A stretch of 64,000 bases of DNA from Nicotiana tabacum (Eukaryota > Streptophyta > Magnoliopsida > Solanales > Solanaceae), in contig NC_134081.1 in the NCBI RefSeq assembly GCF_000715075.1, positions 66,141,153 through 66,205,152 on the forward strand. The letters run 5' to 3'. Below the pieces are notes generated by a model. It did not search any database and was not told the origin of the DNA. It saw only the letters and a list, made by a program, of their open reading frames with translations. The translations under genes and the position numbers were made by a program. Below, piece by piece: positions 1 to 11,474 of the stretch (the first letter of the stretch is position 1; every line of letters begins with the position of its first letter).

Positions 1-1709
1 CATGTTTCATATAGCAAACAACCCCAATTCAAGGCATATTAATATCCTAAGATCTAATCTAGTCACAAACCAAACATACGCCCATGTACACACTCATCAC
101 CCCGTGTACACATCATTTCACATAACACAAATATGTAAATTAGACCAAAACCTAAGGGGTATTTTCCTCACACAGGTCTAGGCAAGATGCTACCTCAATT
201 ACGCCAAATCAATACTCTAAAAATACTTTTTCTTCATAATTCACCTCCATCTGGCACAAATATAGCCAAAAATGACTCAATAATATCAAATAATGCAAGA
301 AAAATCAACTTCAATTAATAAAGTTGAGATCTCTAACAAATTTTCAAAAAGTCAACAAACATCAACCTCGAGCTTGCCCGATAAAAAGCTGAGTCGAAGG
401 ATAGATTTTGACTACTCATAACCCCACGAGTCCAAATATGTGATTAGTTTTTAAAACCGAGTCTAAATTGACTCTCAATTCATACATTTTCATTTTTGAA
501 AAAGTTTTGTCAAAAACCCCAATTTTCAATTAAATGCGAAATCAAAGACGAAATCAATGAAAAATAATCAAATCCGAGTCAAAAACGCTTATCCAATCCA
601 AGTGGGTGAAAAATGCCTCAAATTGAGCTCCCAAACTCAAAATGTGATAAAATGAGACTAAGTCCCGAAATCCCAACTATATGTTCAGCTGCAGAAATTG
701 TATTTGCGACCTGGGGTTCGCAAATGTGACCCAATGGATCGCAAATGCAAAGTATGCTAAGACCATGGAATGTTGCAAAAACGACCACTGACTTCGCAAA
801 TGTGAAGTCCCACACTGCCAGTCAACGTAGCAAAAGCAACAAAATGGTCGCAAAAGTGACTTGCCCAAGCCCCAAGCCTCCATCGCAATTGCGAGACTGG
901 CTTCGCAATTGCGAAGCCTCTCACCCCAGCCCACCATCGCAATTGCGACCTGCACCTCGCAAATGCGAACATGTTCTCGCATTTGCGAGACCTGCAGCAC
1001 CAGAAAACCAGCAACACTGAAACAAGTCCAAAACATTTCAAAACACGTTTGAAACTCCCTCGAGCCCCCAAGGCTACGCATCAAAGATCCACACAAGTCT
1101 AGAAGCATAATATGAACTCGCTCGAGAGCTTAAAATATAAAAACTAACATCCGAAAGCATGAATCGAAAACAAAATGCGTCGATTTTACAATGAAACTCA
1201 AAAACTTCTAAAATCACAACCAAGCGTCTTATTCCTACTAAACCAACTTTGAATGAGATCAAACTTTGTACACAAGTCCCAAATGACAAAAAGGACCTAT
1301 AATAAGTCCTGAAACCAAAATCCATACCTAATAATCACAAAGTAAACCCATGATCAAACTTAGGGAAATTTTAAACCTTCAAATTGCCAACTTTGGGCAA
1401 AAAGAGCCAATTCATCCTAGGAACCTCCGAATTCAGTTTCGGACATACCCCTAAGTATAAAATCACCATACGACCCTATTGGAACCATCAAAACACCATT
1501 CCGGGGTCATTTTCCCAAAAGTCAAACCTTGGTCAACTCTTCCAATTTAAGCTTCCAAAGTAGGAACCAAGTTTTCCAAATCAACCCAAAACCTCCCCGA
1601 AACCAAACCAACCATCCTCGCAAGTCACATAATAACAAATACACATACGCGAATCTTCAAAAGGGGAAACGAGACTCAAATACACAAAACGATCGGCCGG
1701 GTCATTACA
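1..1709 (-). repeat. E1 3' LTR (partial)
   Basis: Homologous to 19308..20917, which is the other LTR. The inner edge reads TGTAATGACCCG on the minus strand (ending at 1709) and is followed directly by the purine tract. It holds a cluster of short palindromic words (CGCAATTGCGA, CGCAAATGCGA and variants) at about 690..1000. Small reading frames in this stretch, on either strand, follow no codon pattern and are treated as chance. Confidence 0.85.
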
Positions 1710-1720
1710 TTCTCCCCATC
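1710..1720 (-). other. E1 polypurine tract
   Basis: On the minus strand this is a GATGGGGAGAA-type purine run directly abutting the LTR terminus TGTAATGAC. This is the expected plus-strand DNA priming site of an LTR retrotransposon. Confidence 0.6.
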
Positions 1721-1939
1721 TTAAACAAATATCCATCCTCTACGAGTAAAGAGACATACCTGAAATGCAAAAACAATGAGGATATCGGCTTTGCATATCA
1801 TGCTCAGTCTCCCAAGTTATCTCCTAGGCCAATTGCGATCTCCACTGAACCTTCACTGATGCAATGTTCTTCTACCTCAACTTCCAGACCTGCCTGTCCA
1901 AAATGGCTACCGGCTCCTCAACAAAAGTCAAGTTCTTGT

Positions 1940-3565
1940 TCACTGCACCGAGTTGAAATTTAACACATGTGATGAATCCTCATAGTACTTCCGGAGCATG
2001 AAAACATAGAACACCGGGTGAACACTTGATAAACTAGGTGGCAAAGTAAGTTTGTAGGCCACCTCACCAACTCTCTCTAGAACCTCAGAAGGACCAATAT
2101 ACCGAGGGCTGAACTTGCCCTTTTTCTCAAACCTCATCACACATTTCAGGGGCGAAACTCTAAGTAGAACCCTCTCACCCACCATAAATGCCACATCACA
2201 GGCCTTCTTATCAGCATAACTCTTTTTCCTAGACTACGTCGTACGAAGCCGCTCTTAAATCAATTTCACCTTCTCTAAAGCATCACGAACCAATTCAATG
2301 TCCAACAACCTAGCCTCCACATGTTCAAGCCAACCAATCGAAGAACGACATTGCCTCCCATATAAGGCCTCATACAAAGCAATCTGGATGCACGACTGAT
2401 ATTTGTTATTGTAGGCGAACTCTACTAGCGGTAGAAACTAATCCCACTGACCCCGAAAATAAAAAAACAAAGGCTCGCAACGGGTCCTCCAAGATATGAA
2501 TAGTACGCTTGGACTGCCAGTACGTCTGTGGATGAAATGTCATACTCAACTCAACCAGTGTTCCCAACTCATGTTGCACGACTCTCTAAAAATGTGAAGC
2601 AAACTACGTGCCTCGATCCGAGATAATAGACGCAGGCACACCTTGTAGGCGAACGATCACTCTAAGATAAATCCGAGCCAACTGTTCTGAATTGCTGGTA
2701 GTCATGGCTAGAATGAAGCATGCAGACTTGGTCACTCTATCCACAATAATTCCACCCATCATCAAATCTCCATAAGGTCTGTGGCAGCCCAACCACAAAA
2801 TCCATAGTGATGCGCTCCCACTTCCACTCCGGTATATCTAGCCTCTGGATCAAACTACCCGGTCTTTGATGCTCATACTTAACCTGCTGACAATTCAAAC
2901 ACCGTGTCATATACTCAACAATATCTTTCTTCATCCTTCTCTACTAGTAGTGTTGCTTCAAATCATGGTACATCTTCGCGGCACCCGGATGTATGGAATA
3001 TCGCGAACCATGGGCTTCCTAAAGAATCATCTCTCGCAACCCATTCACATTTGGCACATAAATTTGACCTTAAAGCCTCAATACCCCGTCATCATCAATA
3101 GTCACCTCCTTAGCATCGTTGTGTTGCACTGTGTCCTTAAGGACAAGCAAGGGGGGATCATTATACTGACGCACCTTGATGCGCTCAAACAAAGACGATC
3201 ATGATACAATGCAAGCCCCTGCCAGCCTCCAGAATATCCAACCTCACGAACCTATTGGCCAAAGCCTGAAAATACAAAGCTAACGGTCTCTCCCCAGTTG
3301 GGATAAAAGTAAGACTCCCCAGGCCTTCAGCCTTCTTACTCAAAGCATCGGCCACCACATTGGCCTTCCCGCGATGATAAAAAATAGTGATATCATAGTC
3401 CTTTAGTAGCTCTAACCACCTCTGTTGCCTCAAGTTTAAGTCTTTTTGCTTGAACAGATGCTGAAGACTCCGGAGATCCGTGTATACTTCACAAGACACG
3501 CCATAAAGATAGTTCCTCCAAATCTTGAGCGGGTGAACAATGGATGCTAACTCCAAATCGTGCAC
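1940..3565 (-). pseudogene. E1 pol 3' half: RNase H and integrase remnants
   Basis: Reading from high to low coordinates, 3565..3185 encodes an RNase H C-terminal region and linker, including a [20 protein letters not shown] block and NVVADALS. 2934..2737 carries the C-x2-C part of the H2C2 integrase zinc module (CLNCQQVKYEHQRPG) and the start of the catalytic core. 2798..2604 continues the core in another frame (IIVDRVTKSA, IISDRGT). 2194..1940 is the C-terminal integrase/GPY-like module (FSPRYIGPSEVLERVGEVAY). The parts lie in different frames with stops between them, so this is a pseudogene of a Ty3/gypsy polyprotein. The remainder between about 2200 and 2600 still resembles integrase but is heavily interrupted. 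Confidence 0.85.
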
Positions 3566-3639
3566 TAGGTAGTTCTTCTCTTAGGGATTCAACCGAGGTA
3601 AATCATAGGCAATCACCCCACCATCCTACATCGATACAT

Positions 3640-4440
3640 ACCCAATGTCAATCCATGAAGCATCACAATAGATTGTATATGAACCCGATACTGAAGGAAA
3701 AACTAGAATTGGAGTTGTAGTCAAGGCAGTCTTGAGCTTTTGAAAGCTCTCCTCATATTCGTCAGATCACCAGAAAGGGGCACCATTCTACATCAACTTA
3801 GTCAAAGGTGCTTCTATAGATGAAAACCCCTCCATGAAGCGGCGATAATACCCAGCCAAGACTAGAAAACTCTGGATCTCAGTAGCGGTAGAAGGTCTGG
3901 GCCAACTCTAAACTGCCTTAATCTTCTTCGGATCCGCCTTAATCCCCTCACTGGATAGCACGTCTTGAGCACAATCCTCAAGTGATGTTCATCAATAAAG
4001 ACAATGAAGAAGGAACCCAAATATGGATGAAACATGTTATTCATCAAGGGCATGAAAGTTGATGGGGAGTTGGTCAATCCAAAAGATATCAACCAAGAAC
4101 TCATAATGCCCATAACGGGTCCTAAAAGCCGTCTATGGAATATTTGAAGCCTGTATCATCAATTGATGGTACCCCGATCTCAAGGCAATCTTCGAGAATA
4201 CCCTGGCACCCAGAAGCTGATCAAATAAATCATCAATACGTGGTAGTGGTTACTTATTCTTAATAGTAACCTTGTTCTTCTGCCTGTAGTCAATGTACAT
4301 CCTCATAGAACCATCTTTCTTCTTTACAAATAGTATCGGCGCACCCCAAGGTGAGGCATTAGGCCTGATAAAACTCTTATCAAGCAGCTTTTGTAAATGT
4401 TCCTTCAATTACTTTAGCTTCGCTTGTTCCATGCGATATG
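3640..4440 (-). pseudogene. E1 reverse transcriptase remnant with a damaged catalytic motif
   Basis: The minus strand from 4113 to 3862 reads [20 protein letters not shown] and then a [12 protein letters not shown] stretch. In Ty3/gypsy RTs this site normally has two adjacent aspartates followed by a spacer before a downstream EH-HLR block. Here the first Asp is joined directly to the EHHLRI block, so the second catalytic Asp and the following segment are gone, apparently by a short deletion. Both flanks are otherwise RT-like and shift frame. It cannot encode an active polymerase as written. Confidence 0.8.
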
Positions 4441-5146
4441 GTGGAATCGAGATGGGCTGAGTTCCCGACACCAGATCAATACCAAAATCAATATCCCTGT
4501 CGGGTGGCATACCCGGCATATCTGCATGAAACACATCTAAGAAATCCCTCACTAATGGAATTGACTTGACAATAGGAGCGTTGGCACTAACATCCCTCAC
4601 AAAGGCTATGTATGCCAAGCACCTTTTCTCAACCATCCGCTGAGCTTTCAGATAAGACACCACCTTACTAGGAACATGACCCAAGGAACATGTCCACTCC
4701 AACCTCGGTAACCCCAGCATAGCCAACGTCACGGTCTTAGCGTGACAATCAAGAATAGTGTGATACGGTGACAACCAATCCACGCCCAAAATAACATCAA
4801 AATCCACCATATTAAGTAAGAGAAGGTCAATCGTAGTCGCATAGCCCTCAATAGTGACCAAATGGAATTGATAGATATGGTCCTCCACAATAGAATCCCC
4901 AACGGGTGTAGATACATAAATAGAAGCATCCAAAGAATTACGAGACATATCCAAATATGAAACAAAATAGGATGACAGATAAGAATAAGTAGAACCCGGA
5001 TCAAATAAAATTAATGCATCTTTATGATATACCAGAACAATACCTGTAATGACGGCATGATGCAATTGCCTCAGTCTTACAAGGAAAATCATAACAACGG
5101 GCCTAGCCTCCCCTTCTAGGATTTTCCCTAACCGCCTATCCTCCAC
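4409..5146 (-). pseudogene. E1 aspartic protease and RT N-terminus (245-codon open stretch)
   Basis: This is the longest open stretch of E1. It holds a retroviral-type aspartic protease with a DPGSTYSYLS active-site block (Asp at the start of D-P-G-S) around residues 50-60. It then has VILGVDWLSPYHTILDCHAK, typical of the PR/RT linker of plant Ty3/gypsy elements, and near the C-terminus the RT entry region (PGMPPDRDIDFGIDL). The catalytic Asp is kept, so the protease part may be folded correctly, but upstream gag and downstream RT are out of frame. In an intact element the protein would mature the Gag-Pol polyprotein inside the virus-like particle. Confidence 0.8.
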
Positions 5147-5279
5147 TCTAGTTGGCTATACATGTGGAGTGGCATCTGAGTGGAAACCATAGCCTGAGTA
5201 CCCTACTGAGTTCCACCCCTCCGAAGTTTGGGAAATCTGTCACAATGTGCTTAGTATCACCGAACTCAAAGTAACCCCT

Positions 5280-6332
5280 CTATGGACGTGGCAGTTGGTA
5301 CTGAGTATGTCCCGTACGACTGGATAACCATTGTAGGAACCCCATGCAGAAGGTGCACTGAAAGATGGTTATCTCCACAACCTGTATGAATGGAGTCTCG
5401 ATCTCCAACTCTCGCGCCATCCTAAATTTGAGGTTATAGCCGAGTCCCTTAATAAGTCTACGGACTATCTCTTTGACACTAGAAACCAAAGCAGGTGAAT
5501 AACGAGACAACTTTGTAAACCTCATAGCATACTCGAACACAGTGATACTTCCCTGGCGAAACTGCTCGAACTCGGTGTGCAATTCATACCTGCTGGTCTA
5601 TGAAATAAACTCTCTCATGAAGATATCAATTAACCGGGACCAAGTAAGTGGTGCTCCGTCAGCTGGCTACTCGCCTCATAATTATTCCACCACTTATATA
5701 CTGGCCCCGTTTGCTGAAAAGTAGTGAGGTTAACCCTGCTCAACTCTACCAAACCCATAGCTTGCAAGATACGATGACATTGGTCTAAAAAACCTTGTGC
5801 ATCCTCAGAAGGTCCACCACTGAAATGAGGAGGATGATACTTCTGGAACCTTTTTAACCTCTTCCACTCCTCAATCGATGCAACTCGCCCGATCTCAGGC
5901 TGAACCACAACTGCAGGTTGCACCGGCATAACACTCGGAGCTTGATCAATATGAGCTCGCTGCTCTGGAGTATGTGCAGAAGGAGTTTGGACCCCCCCCC
6001 CCATCCTCTGAATTAGCTGGTGCAACTGGGATCAACCCCGCCTAAGCCAAAGTCCCAAACATGCTCAGAACGTACGCCAAGATCTCCTAAAGTTTAGGCA
6101 TAGCAACAGGTGCCTCGGGTACCTGCTCCCCAACTGGAGCTACTAGTGGCTCCTCACTCGTGAACCTAGTACAACACCTTTCTGCGGCAAGTGCTCCTGA
6201 TCTGCCTCTGCCCCATTCTCTAGCAACACCGGCCCTAGAGGAAGCATCATCGGTAACTGAAGCTCGTGTCCTCAACATCTGTGAGAGAATTGAAAAACAA
6301 AGGCTCAAATTTCGAAACCAATAAATCCACAC
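5280..6332 (-). pseudogene. E1 gag remnant
   Basis: Three blocks on the minus strand, in more than one frame. 6332..6087 is a low-complexity Ala/Gly/Arg-rich N-terminus (LSQMLRTRASVTDD onward). 6025..5630 is the capsid core with FQKYHPPHFSGGPSEDAQGF and RVNLTTFQQTGPVYKWWNNY, matching the retrotransposon gag pattern. 5582..5280 is the following capsid helix region (MHTEFEQFRQGSITVFEYAM). A C9 homopolymer at about 5992 sits in the gag N-terminal linker and is a likely frameshift hotspot. I see no intact CCHC knuckle. Gag would form the virus-like particle shell. Confidence 0.8.
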
Positions 6333-6461
6333 AATAAAGAATGAAAGAAGTGAAATTTCATAATAGTCTGTAGCCTCTCGAAGATAAGTATAGGTGTTTC
6401 TGTACCGATCCTCAAGACTCTACTAAACTTGCTTAAGACTCATAGAACTTATGAACCTAGA

Positions 6462-6473
6462 GCTCTGATACCA
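6462..6473 (-). other. E1 primer-binding site (tRNA-iMet type)
   Basis: The minus strand reads TGGTATCAGAGC, complementary to the 3' end of plant initiator methionine tRNA, a few bases inside the 5' LTR edge. It is the minus-strand DNA priming site and fixes the orientation of E1. Confidence 0.9.
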
Positions 6474-6478
6474 ACTTA

Positions 6479-7375
6479 TTACGATCCAAATCGCACCATA
6501 GAGGTCGTGATGGCACTTAGTTCCTAATACTAGGTAAGCCTAACACATAATGATAGCAATCAAAATATAATAACTTCAAAATTAAATTAAAAAAATTGAG
6601 AAATGTCATAACACATCAAAACGGAGATACGACACTCATCATCTCAAAACCCAATAATATAGAGTCATAAGTTTTACAAGGAATGCATAACAAATCTCAA
6701 GCGTGCATCACTATTTGGAATACATAAACAGTAGAAAAGAAAGTAAATAGGGTGACTCCGAGACCTGCAAACAGAATAGCAAGGATACCTTAAAATCTCC
6801 AATAACTCTAGCACCTCCTAACGATTAGCTCAATCCGAAGTACCTGGATTTGCCTAAAGAATGTGTATAAGCATAGTATGAGTATACCACAGTCAGTACC
6901 CAGTATGTATCAAGACTAAACTCGGCGAGTATGATACTCACTAGTCAAATAACCTGTACAAAATATCCAAAAAAACTGACAACAAGTGCATAATGAAACA
7001 AATATCAATAACCTCGTAGAGCGTGTAACAGCAACTCAATGTAAAATAAGCCATTTTTGCCAATAAAATATCAAATAGAGTAGGGCATATGATATCATAG
7101 CAAAATCAACCAGCAACTTATAAAACGCAAGACAGAAATATTTATGAAATAAGTATATGAGCAAGATATCAACCTCATTCCAACATATGAACAACATCAA
7201 AGGAATACCCCAAAATATCACATAACATTATCAATAATGCCTCACTTATGTCTCCGTGTGCGCATCACCATGGATTGCTCCCCTTATGTCGCCACATGCG
7301 CATAAGCCACCCTTATCTCGTCGTATGTGCATTACAATGAAACACCTCCCTTATGTCGGTGCATGCGCATCTCGC
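6479..7375 (-). repeat. E1 5' LTR, inner part
   Basis: The stretch starts at the PBS side with a CATCACGACC-type terminus (minus-strand reading) and runs to the point where E2 is inserted. The last 130 bases hold four diverged copies of a short tandem motif, CTTATGTCGCCACATGCGCAT-like, starting near 7246, 7285, 7313 and 7351. Together with ~19134..20917 it makes an LTR of about 2.7 kb, the same size as that of E4. Confidence 0.75.
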
Positions 7376-8686
7376 TAATAAGTGTAGATTTTATCCACTT
7401 TTTAGTACCTTCTTGCTTTAGATTTAGTCCGAAAGTAGTGATTTTTGTTTTTCGAATTAATGAAATTGTGTGAATTGCAGGCATGTTGGAGGATTGGAGC
7501 TCAATGAAGAAATTTAACTCAAAAAAGAGTATTCTAACTCAACAAGGCAAAAAGGAGAAATGCAAGTAGAAGTGTGTTGTGTAGAAGTAATTTTGCGGCC
7601 TCAGATGACCATGCGGTCCACTGAAATAGAAGTGCGACCGCAGATGAAGAATTGAAGCCTCTAAGGAGTTTTGTAGATGCGCGGTCCGCACACCAAATTG
7701 TGCGTCCGCAAAAGCTGGTCGCACTGACAAAGTTTGATAAAGTTCAGAGAAGGTGCAGAAGAACAAGTGTGAAGCCTCGTGAGAATGCGGTCTGCGATCA
7801 AAATGTGCGGCCGCAGAAGCTGAAGTGCAGCCGCAGAGATAACTATGTGGCAGTAGATTTTCTCTTATTGCAAGAGCAGAAGCTGAAGTGCGGTCGTTAA
7901 ATCAAATTGTGCGGCTGCAGAACCTCCCGAAGGGCATTGTAATAAATGCAGAACCTCCATAGATTTTCTCTTTGAATCATTACCTTTTTGGAAATTTGTG
8001 ATCAAAACTGGAGAAGACCCACTACTTTTATCTTTTAATTGTAGTTTATGTCTTTAATTACTTCTTCTATTTTGTTTTCTATGTCTTCAAGCATGAGTAT
8101 CTAGATTTTATCTAGGGTTGTGACCCAACCCTAGTATGTAAAACTTATGGGTTATTAATAATAGTACTTGTTCATGATTGAGTATTTGTTATTTAGCCTT
8201 GTTTATGCTTTATATCTAGAATTAATGGTTGCAAACATTGATTCATGTCTATTTGACTTAGTTCTTACTTGAGAAAGAACAACCTAGTCTAGAAAAACTT
8301 GACTAACAAGAAATTGAGCCAGTTAAGGTTTTTTCTAGTTTGATTAAAGGGTTTGAACTAGAGAGAGGGAAAACCCGACTTGGATTCATATCAACTACTT
8401 AGATTGCTACCCACTTGGACTTAAGAGAGATAATTTGGGCATAACCACTCTATGAACGAGAGGTATTGGGTGGGTATTTGAGAATTGAGAGTCATAATAA
8501 CCCTGATCTACCAAGCAAGCACTAACTTAGTATACCATTAGGTTTACACTTAGGTGAAGGTTACATCCCTAGGTTTTTCCTTACTTGATTTGGAAGTATA
8601 ATTAAGTTATTTCATGTTCTCTTCTTGATTATTTACTTTAATACCGATCTTAAAACTCCCTGTGAAACGACCCTGACTCAAGGCGG
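7376..8686 (+). repeat. E2 5' LTR (3'-truncated, promoter core missing)
   Basis: Alignable with 17686..19100 over most of its length, including the GCGG-type palindromic words at ~7585..7920 and the GGGTTGTGACCCAACCC region. Two differences matter. The stretch that carries TATAAATAG in the 3' LTR (18214) is absent here around 7930..7990. Homology also stops at about 8686, ~70 bases before the LTR end, so the PBS is lost too. Confidence 0.75.
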
Positions 8687-8689
8687 TAA

Positions 8690-9315
8690 TGTACCCAACT
8701 CAAATGAAAGGCAACTTATGGATGATGACCAAGTGATCCAAGAGGATAAAGTCCCAAGCAATAATGTTCAAGCACGTGATGAGGTTCAGATTGATATTGA
8801 TGATAGTGTAGAGGATAGCCAAGAATAGATAAACCCGTCTAGGGAATACATTATTGACATACATGAGCCGGTAGTGCATAAGGCTAAGCCACCCTTGCCT
8901 AAGCCTTACCCTCTTATCCTAAAATACTTTTCAATAAAAATGGTGTGAATCAATTAAAAAGTTTATTCAAATGATGAAAAGTCTCTCTATTAATGTGCCA
9001 TTGGTAGAAGCTTCGGAACAAATGCCCGATTATGCCAAATTTATGAAAGATCTTATGACCAAGAAGATGTCGATGAATTTTGAAACTATCAAAGTCACTC
9101 ATCAAGTGAGTGAAATTGTTCATTCCATGGCTCCTAAGTTGGAGGATCTCGGTGCTTTCACCTTTCTTTGTACTATTGGGAGTGACAATTTTGCTAAAGC
9201 TCTTTGTGACCTTGGGGCGAGTATCAATTTGATACTCTACTCGGTATTTAAAATTTTGGGAATTGGGAAACCAAGACCTATATCTATGAGGTTGCAAATG
9301 GACGATCGTAAGTGA
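8690..9315 (+). pseudogene. E2 gag C-terminus and protease N-terminus
   Basis: Sequence directly after the truncated LTR resembles the acidic gag C-terminal region (8690..8828 open, then a stop). 8971..9315 is an open stretch with MMKSLSINVPLVEASEQMPD and the protease entry LCTIGSDNFAKALCDLGASI. The catalytic D-L-G-A-S motif is intact. The stretch ends in a stop just after a small frameshift and continues in the next open block. The capsid core and CCHC knuckle are not present, consistent with a deletion running from the LTR end into gag. Confidence 0.75.
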
Positions 9316-10517
9316 TTGAGGACGTGTTGGTCCGAGTTTATAAGTTTATTCTTCCGGCAGACTTTGTTATTCCAGATTGTGAGGTTGCTTATGAAGTGCC
9401 TATTATTCTTGGGTGGCCTTTCCTTACTACGGGTAAGGCCCTTTGTGATGTGAAAGTCGGAGAATTCACTTTTCGAGTTGGTGATGAACAAGTAGTATTC
9501 CATGTGTGCAAGTCTATATGGCAACCAAATAGCAATGAAGTGTGTTCTTTTGTGGACTTGGTGACCGATGTTATTATTGATGATACAAGTGCTACAATCA
9601 ATGTTGGTGATATGTTGGAAACCGTTTTTCTCGATTTTGATAATGATGAGATGGATGGTTTCATGGAATGCGTAAATTCTTTGCAAGGAATGGGGTCGTA
9701 CAACTATGCACCCCGTAAATTATTTTTTGCTCTTGAAAATAGGAAGACTCCTCCTACAAAGCCTTCAATTGAAGAGCCACCTACTCTGGAGTTGAAACCA
9801 TTGCCACCACACCTTCGTTATGAATTTCTTGGCCCTTGTTCTACTCTACCGGTTATTCTTTCCTCTTGTTTGACTAACATGCAGGTTGATTCCACATTGG
9901 TGGTGTTGCAAAAGAGAAAGAAGGCTATTCGGTGGACTTTGGCGGATATTCAGGGTATAAGCCTTGCATTTTGCATGCATAAGATCAAGTTGGAGGATGG
10001 TGCTAAACTGTCCATTGAACATCAAAAAAGACTCAATGAAGCTATGAAAAAAGTGGTCAAAAAGGAGATTATCAGGTGGTTGGATGTCGGGGTTATCTAC
10101 ACTATCTCCGATAGTTTATGGACCTCTCCGGTTCAATGTGTCCCAAAGAAGGGTGGCATGATGGTGGTTACCAATGAGAATAATGAGTTGATTCCCACAA
10201 AAACGGTCACCGGTTTGAGAGTTTATATGGATTATCGTAAACTCAACAAAGTCACAAGGAAGGGTCACTTTCCCCTTCATTTCATGGATCAAATACTCGA
10301 TAGATTGGACGGTTGTGCTTTTTATTATTTTCTTGATGGGTACTCGGGCTACAACCAAATTCTTATTGCTCCGGAAGATCAAGACAAAAACCACTTTTAC
10401 ATGTCCTTATGGTACTTTCGCTTTCAAACAGATGCCTTTTGGTTTGTGCAATACACCTGCAGCTTTTCAACGGTGTATGATGCCTATCTTCACGGACATG
10501 GTGGCAGACTACATTGA
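9312..10517 (+). pseudogene. E2 protease C-terminus, RT fingers and palm (401 codons)
   Basis: The longest open stretch in the retroelements here. Residues ~10-60 finish the protease (PIILGWPFLTTGKALCDVK). ~150-200 is the linker (LELKPLPPHLRYEFLG). From ~200 the RT fingers and palm follow, with SLWTSPVQCVPKKGG, GLRVYMDYRKLNKVTRKGHF and FYYFLDGYSGYNQI; the FLDGYSG block carries the first catalytic Asp. Around 10400 the frame shifts, and the true continuation (TFTCPYGTFAFKQMPFGLCN) lies in the next frame. The product would make element cDNA; as written it is truncated before the second catalytic block. Confidence 0.85.
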
Positions 10518-11340
10518 GGTCTTCATGAATGACATTTTGTGGTTGGAGATGCTTTTGATGATTTTCTTGCAAATTTGGACAAAGTGTTGGCTAGATGCGA
10601 GGAAACTAATTTGGTGCTCAATTGGGACAAGTGTCATTTCATGGTTGAGGAAGGAATTTTCCTTGTCCATAAGATCTCAAAGAATTGTATTGAAGTTGAC
10701 ATGGAGAAGATTAAGGTTATTTCTAAGCTTCCACCCCTACCTCAGTAAAGGGTGTACGGAGTTTCTTAGGCCATGCGGGTTTCTACCGGCGCTTTATCAA
10801 AGATTTCTCTAAAGTGGTGAACCCATTGTGTAAGCTCCTTGAGAAGGACGCTAATTTTCATTTCAATGATGATTATATGAAGTCTTTTGAGAAATTGAAG
10901 CACAAGTTGACAACTACTCCTATCATTACCTCTCCAATTGGAGTATGTCATTTGAGCTCATGTGTGATGCAAGTGATGTAGCGGTTGGGGCTGTTTTGGG
11001 GCAACGTGTCAACACAGTTTTTCATTTGGTTTACTAGCTAGTAAGATCGTGAATATTTCCCAAGTCAATTATACCGTTACGAAAAAAGAGCTCCTTGCTA
11101 TTGTGTTTGCTATTGAGAATTTCCGCACGTACTTGATGGGTTCCAAAGTTATTGTTCACATGGATCATGCGGCACTTCGCTATCTTATGAGCAAGAAGGA
11201 ATCTAAAGCTCGGTTGATAAGATGGGTGCTTTTTGTTGAAAGAGTTTGACATTGACATCCAAGATAAGAAAGGAAGTGAAAATCAAGTGGCGGACACTTG
11301 TCTTCTTTGGAGGAGGAAGGGAGGCCACATTATGGCCTTC
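10315..11340 (+). pseudogene. E2 RT C-terminus and RNase H, frameshifted
   Basis: From ~10400 the reading goes MPFGLCNTPAAFQRCMMPIF to YIEVFMNDI, where the RT catalytic pair Asp-Asp is now Asn-Asp. It then changes frame near 10540 to DAFDDFLANLDKVLARCEET and KCHFMVEEGIFLVHKISKN (thumb region). RNase H starts near 10938 with [16 protein letters not shown] (first catalytic Asp present) and continues 11049..11249 with [20 protein letters not shown] and [20 protein letters not shown]. At least three frame changes and an Asn substitution at the polymerase centre make it non-functional. Confidence 0.8.
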
Positions 11341-11474
11341 AAATCAATGACTTTTTTTCCGATGAGCAACTTTTGGCACTTTCAATGAAAGATGTACCGT
11401 GGTTTGCGGACTTGGAAAATTTTCTTGTGAGTGGTATGATTCCAGATGAGTTCTCTTCAAACTAAAGGAAGAAT

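Noticed and set aside
677..1108. Overlapping open frames on both strands in the E1 LTR
   Set aside because: They read through the palindromic word cluster, which suppresses stops; no codon pattern or family resemblance.
1529..1963. 144-codon plus-strand frame across the E1 3' LTR edge and pol tail
   Set aside because: Antisense to pol and spanning the LTR boundary; no recognisable domain, so treated as chance, although an antisense ORF cannot be excluded.
9237..9686. 149-codon minus-strand frame
   Set aside because: Antisense shadow of the E2 protease region, which is clearly coding on the plus strand.
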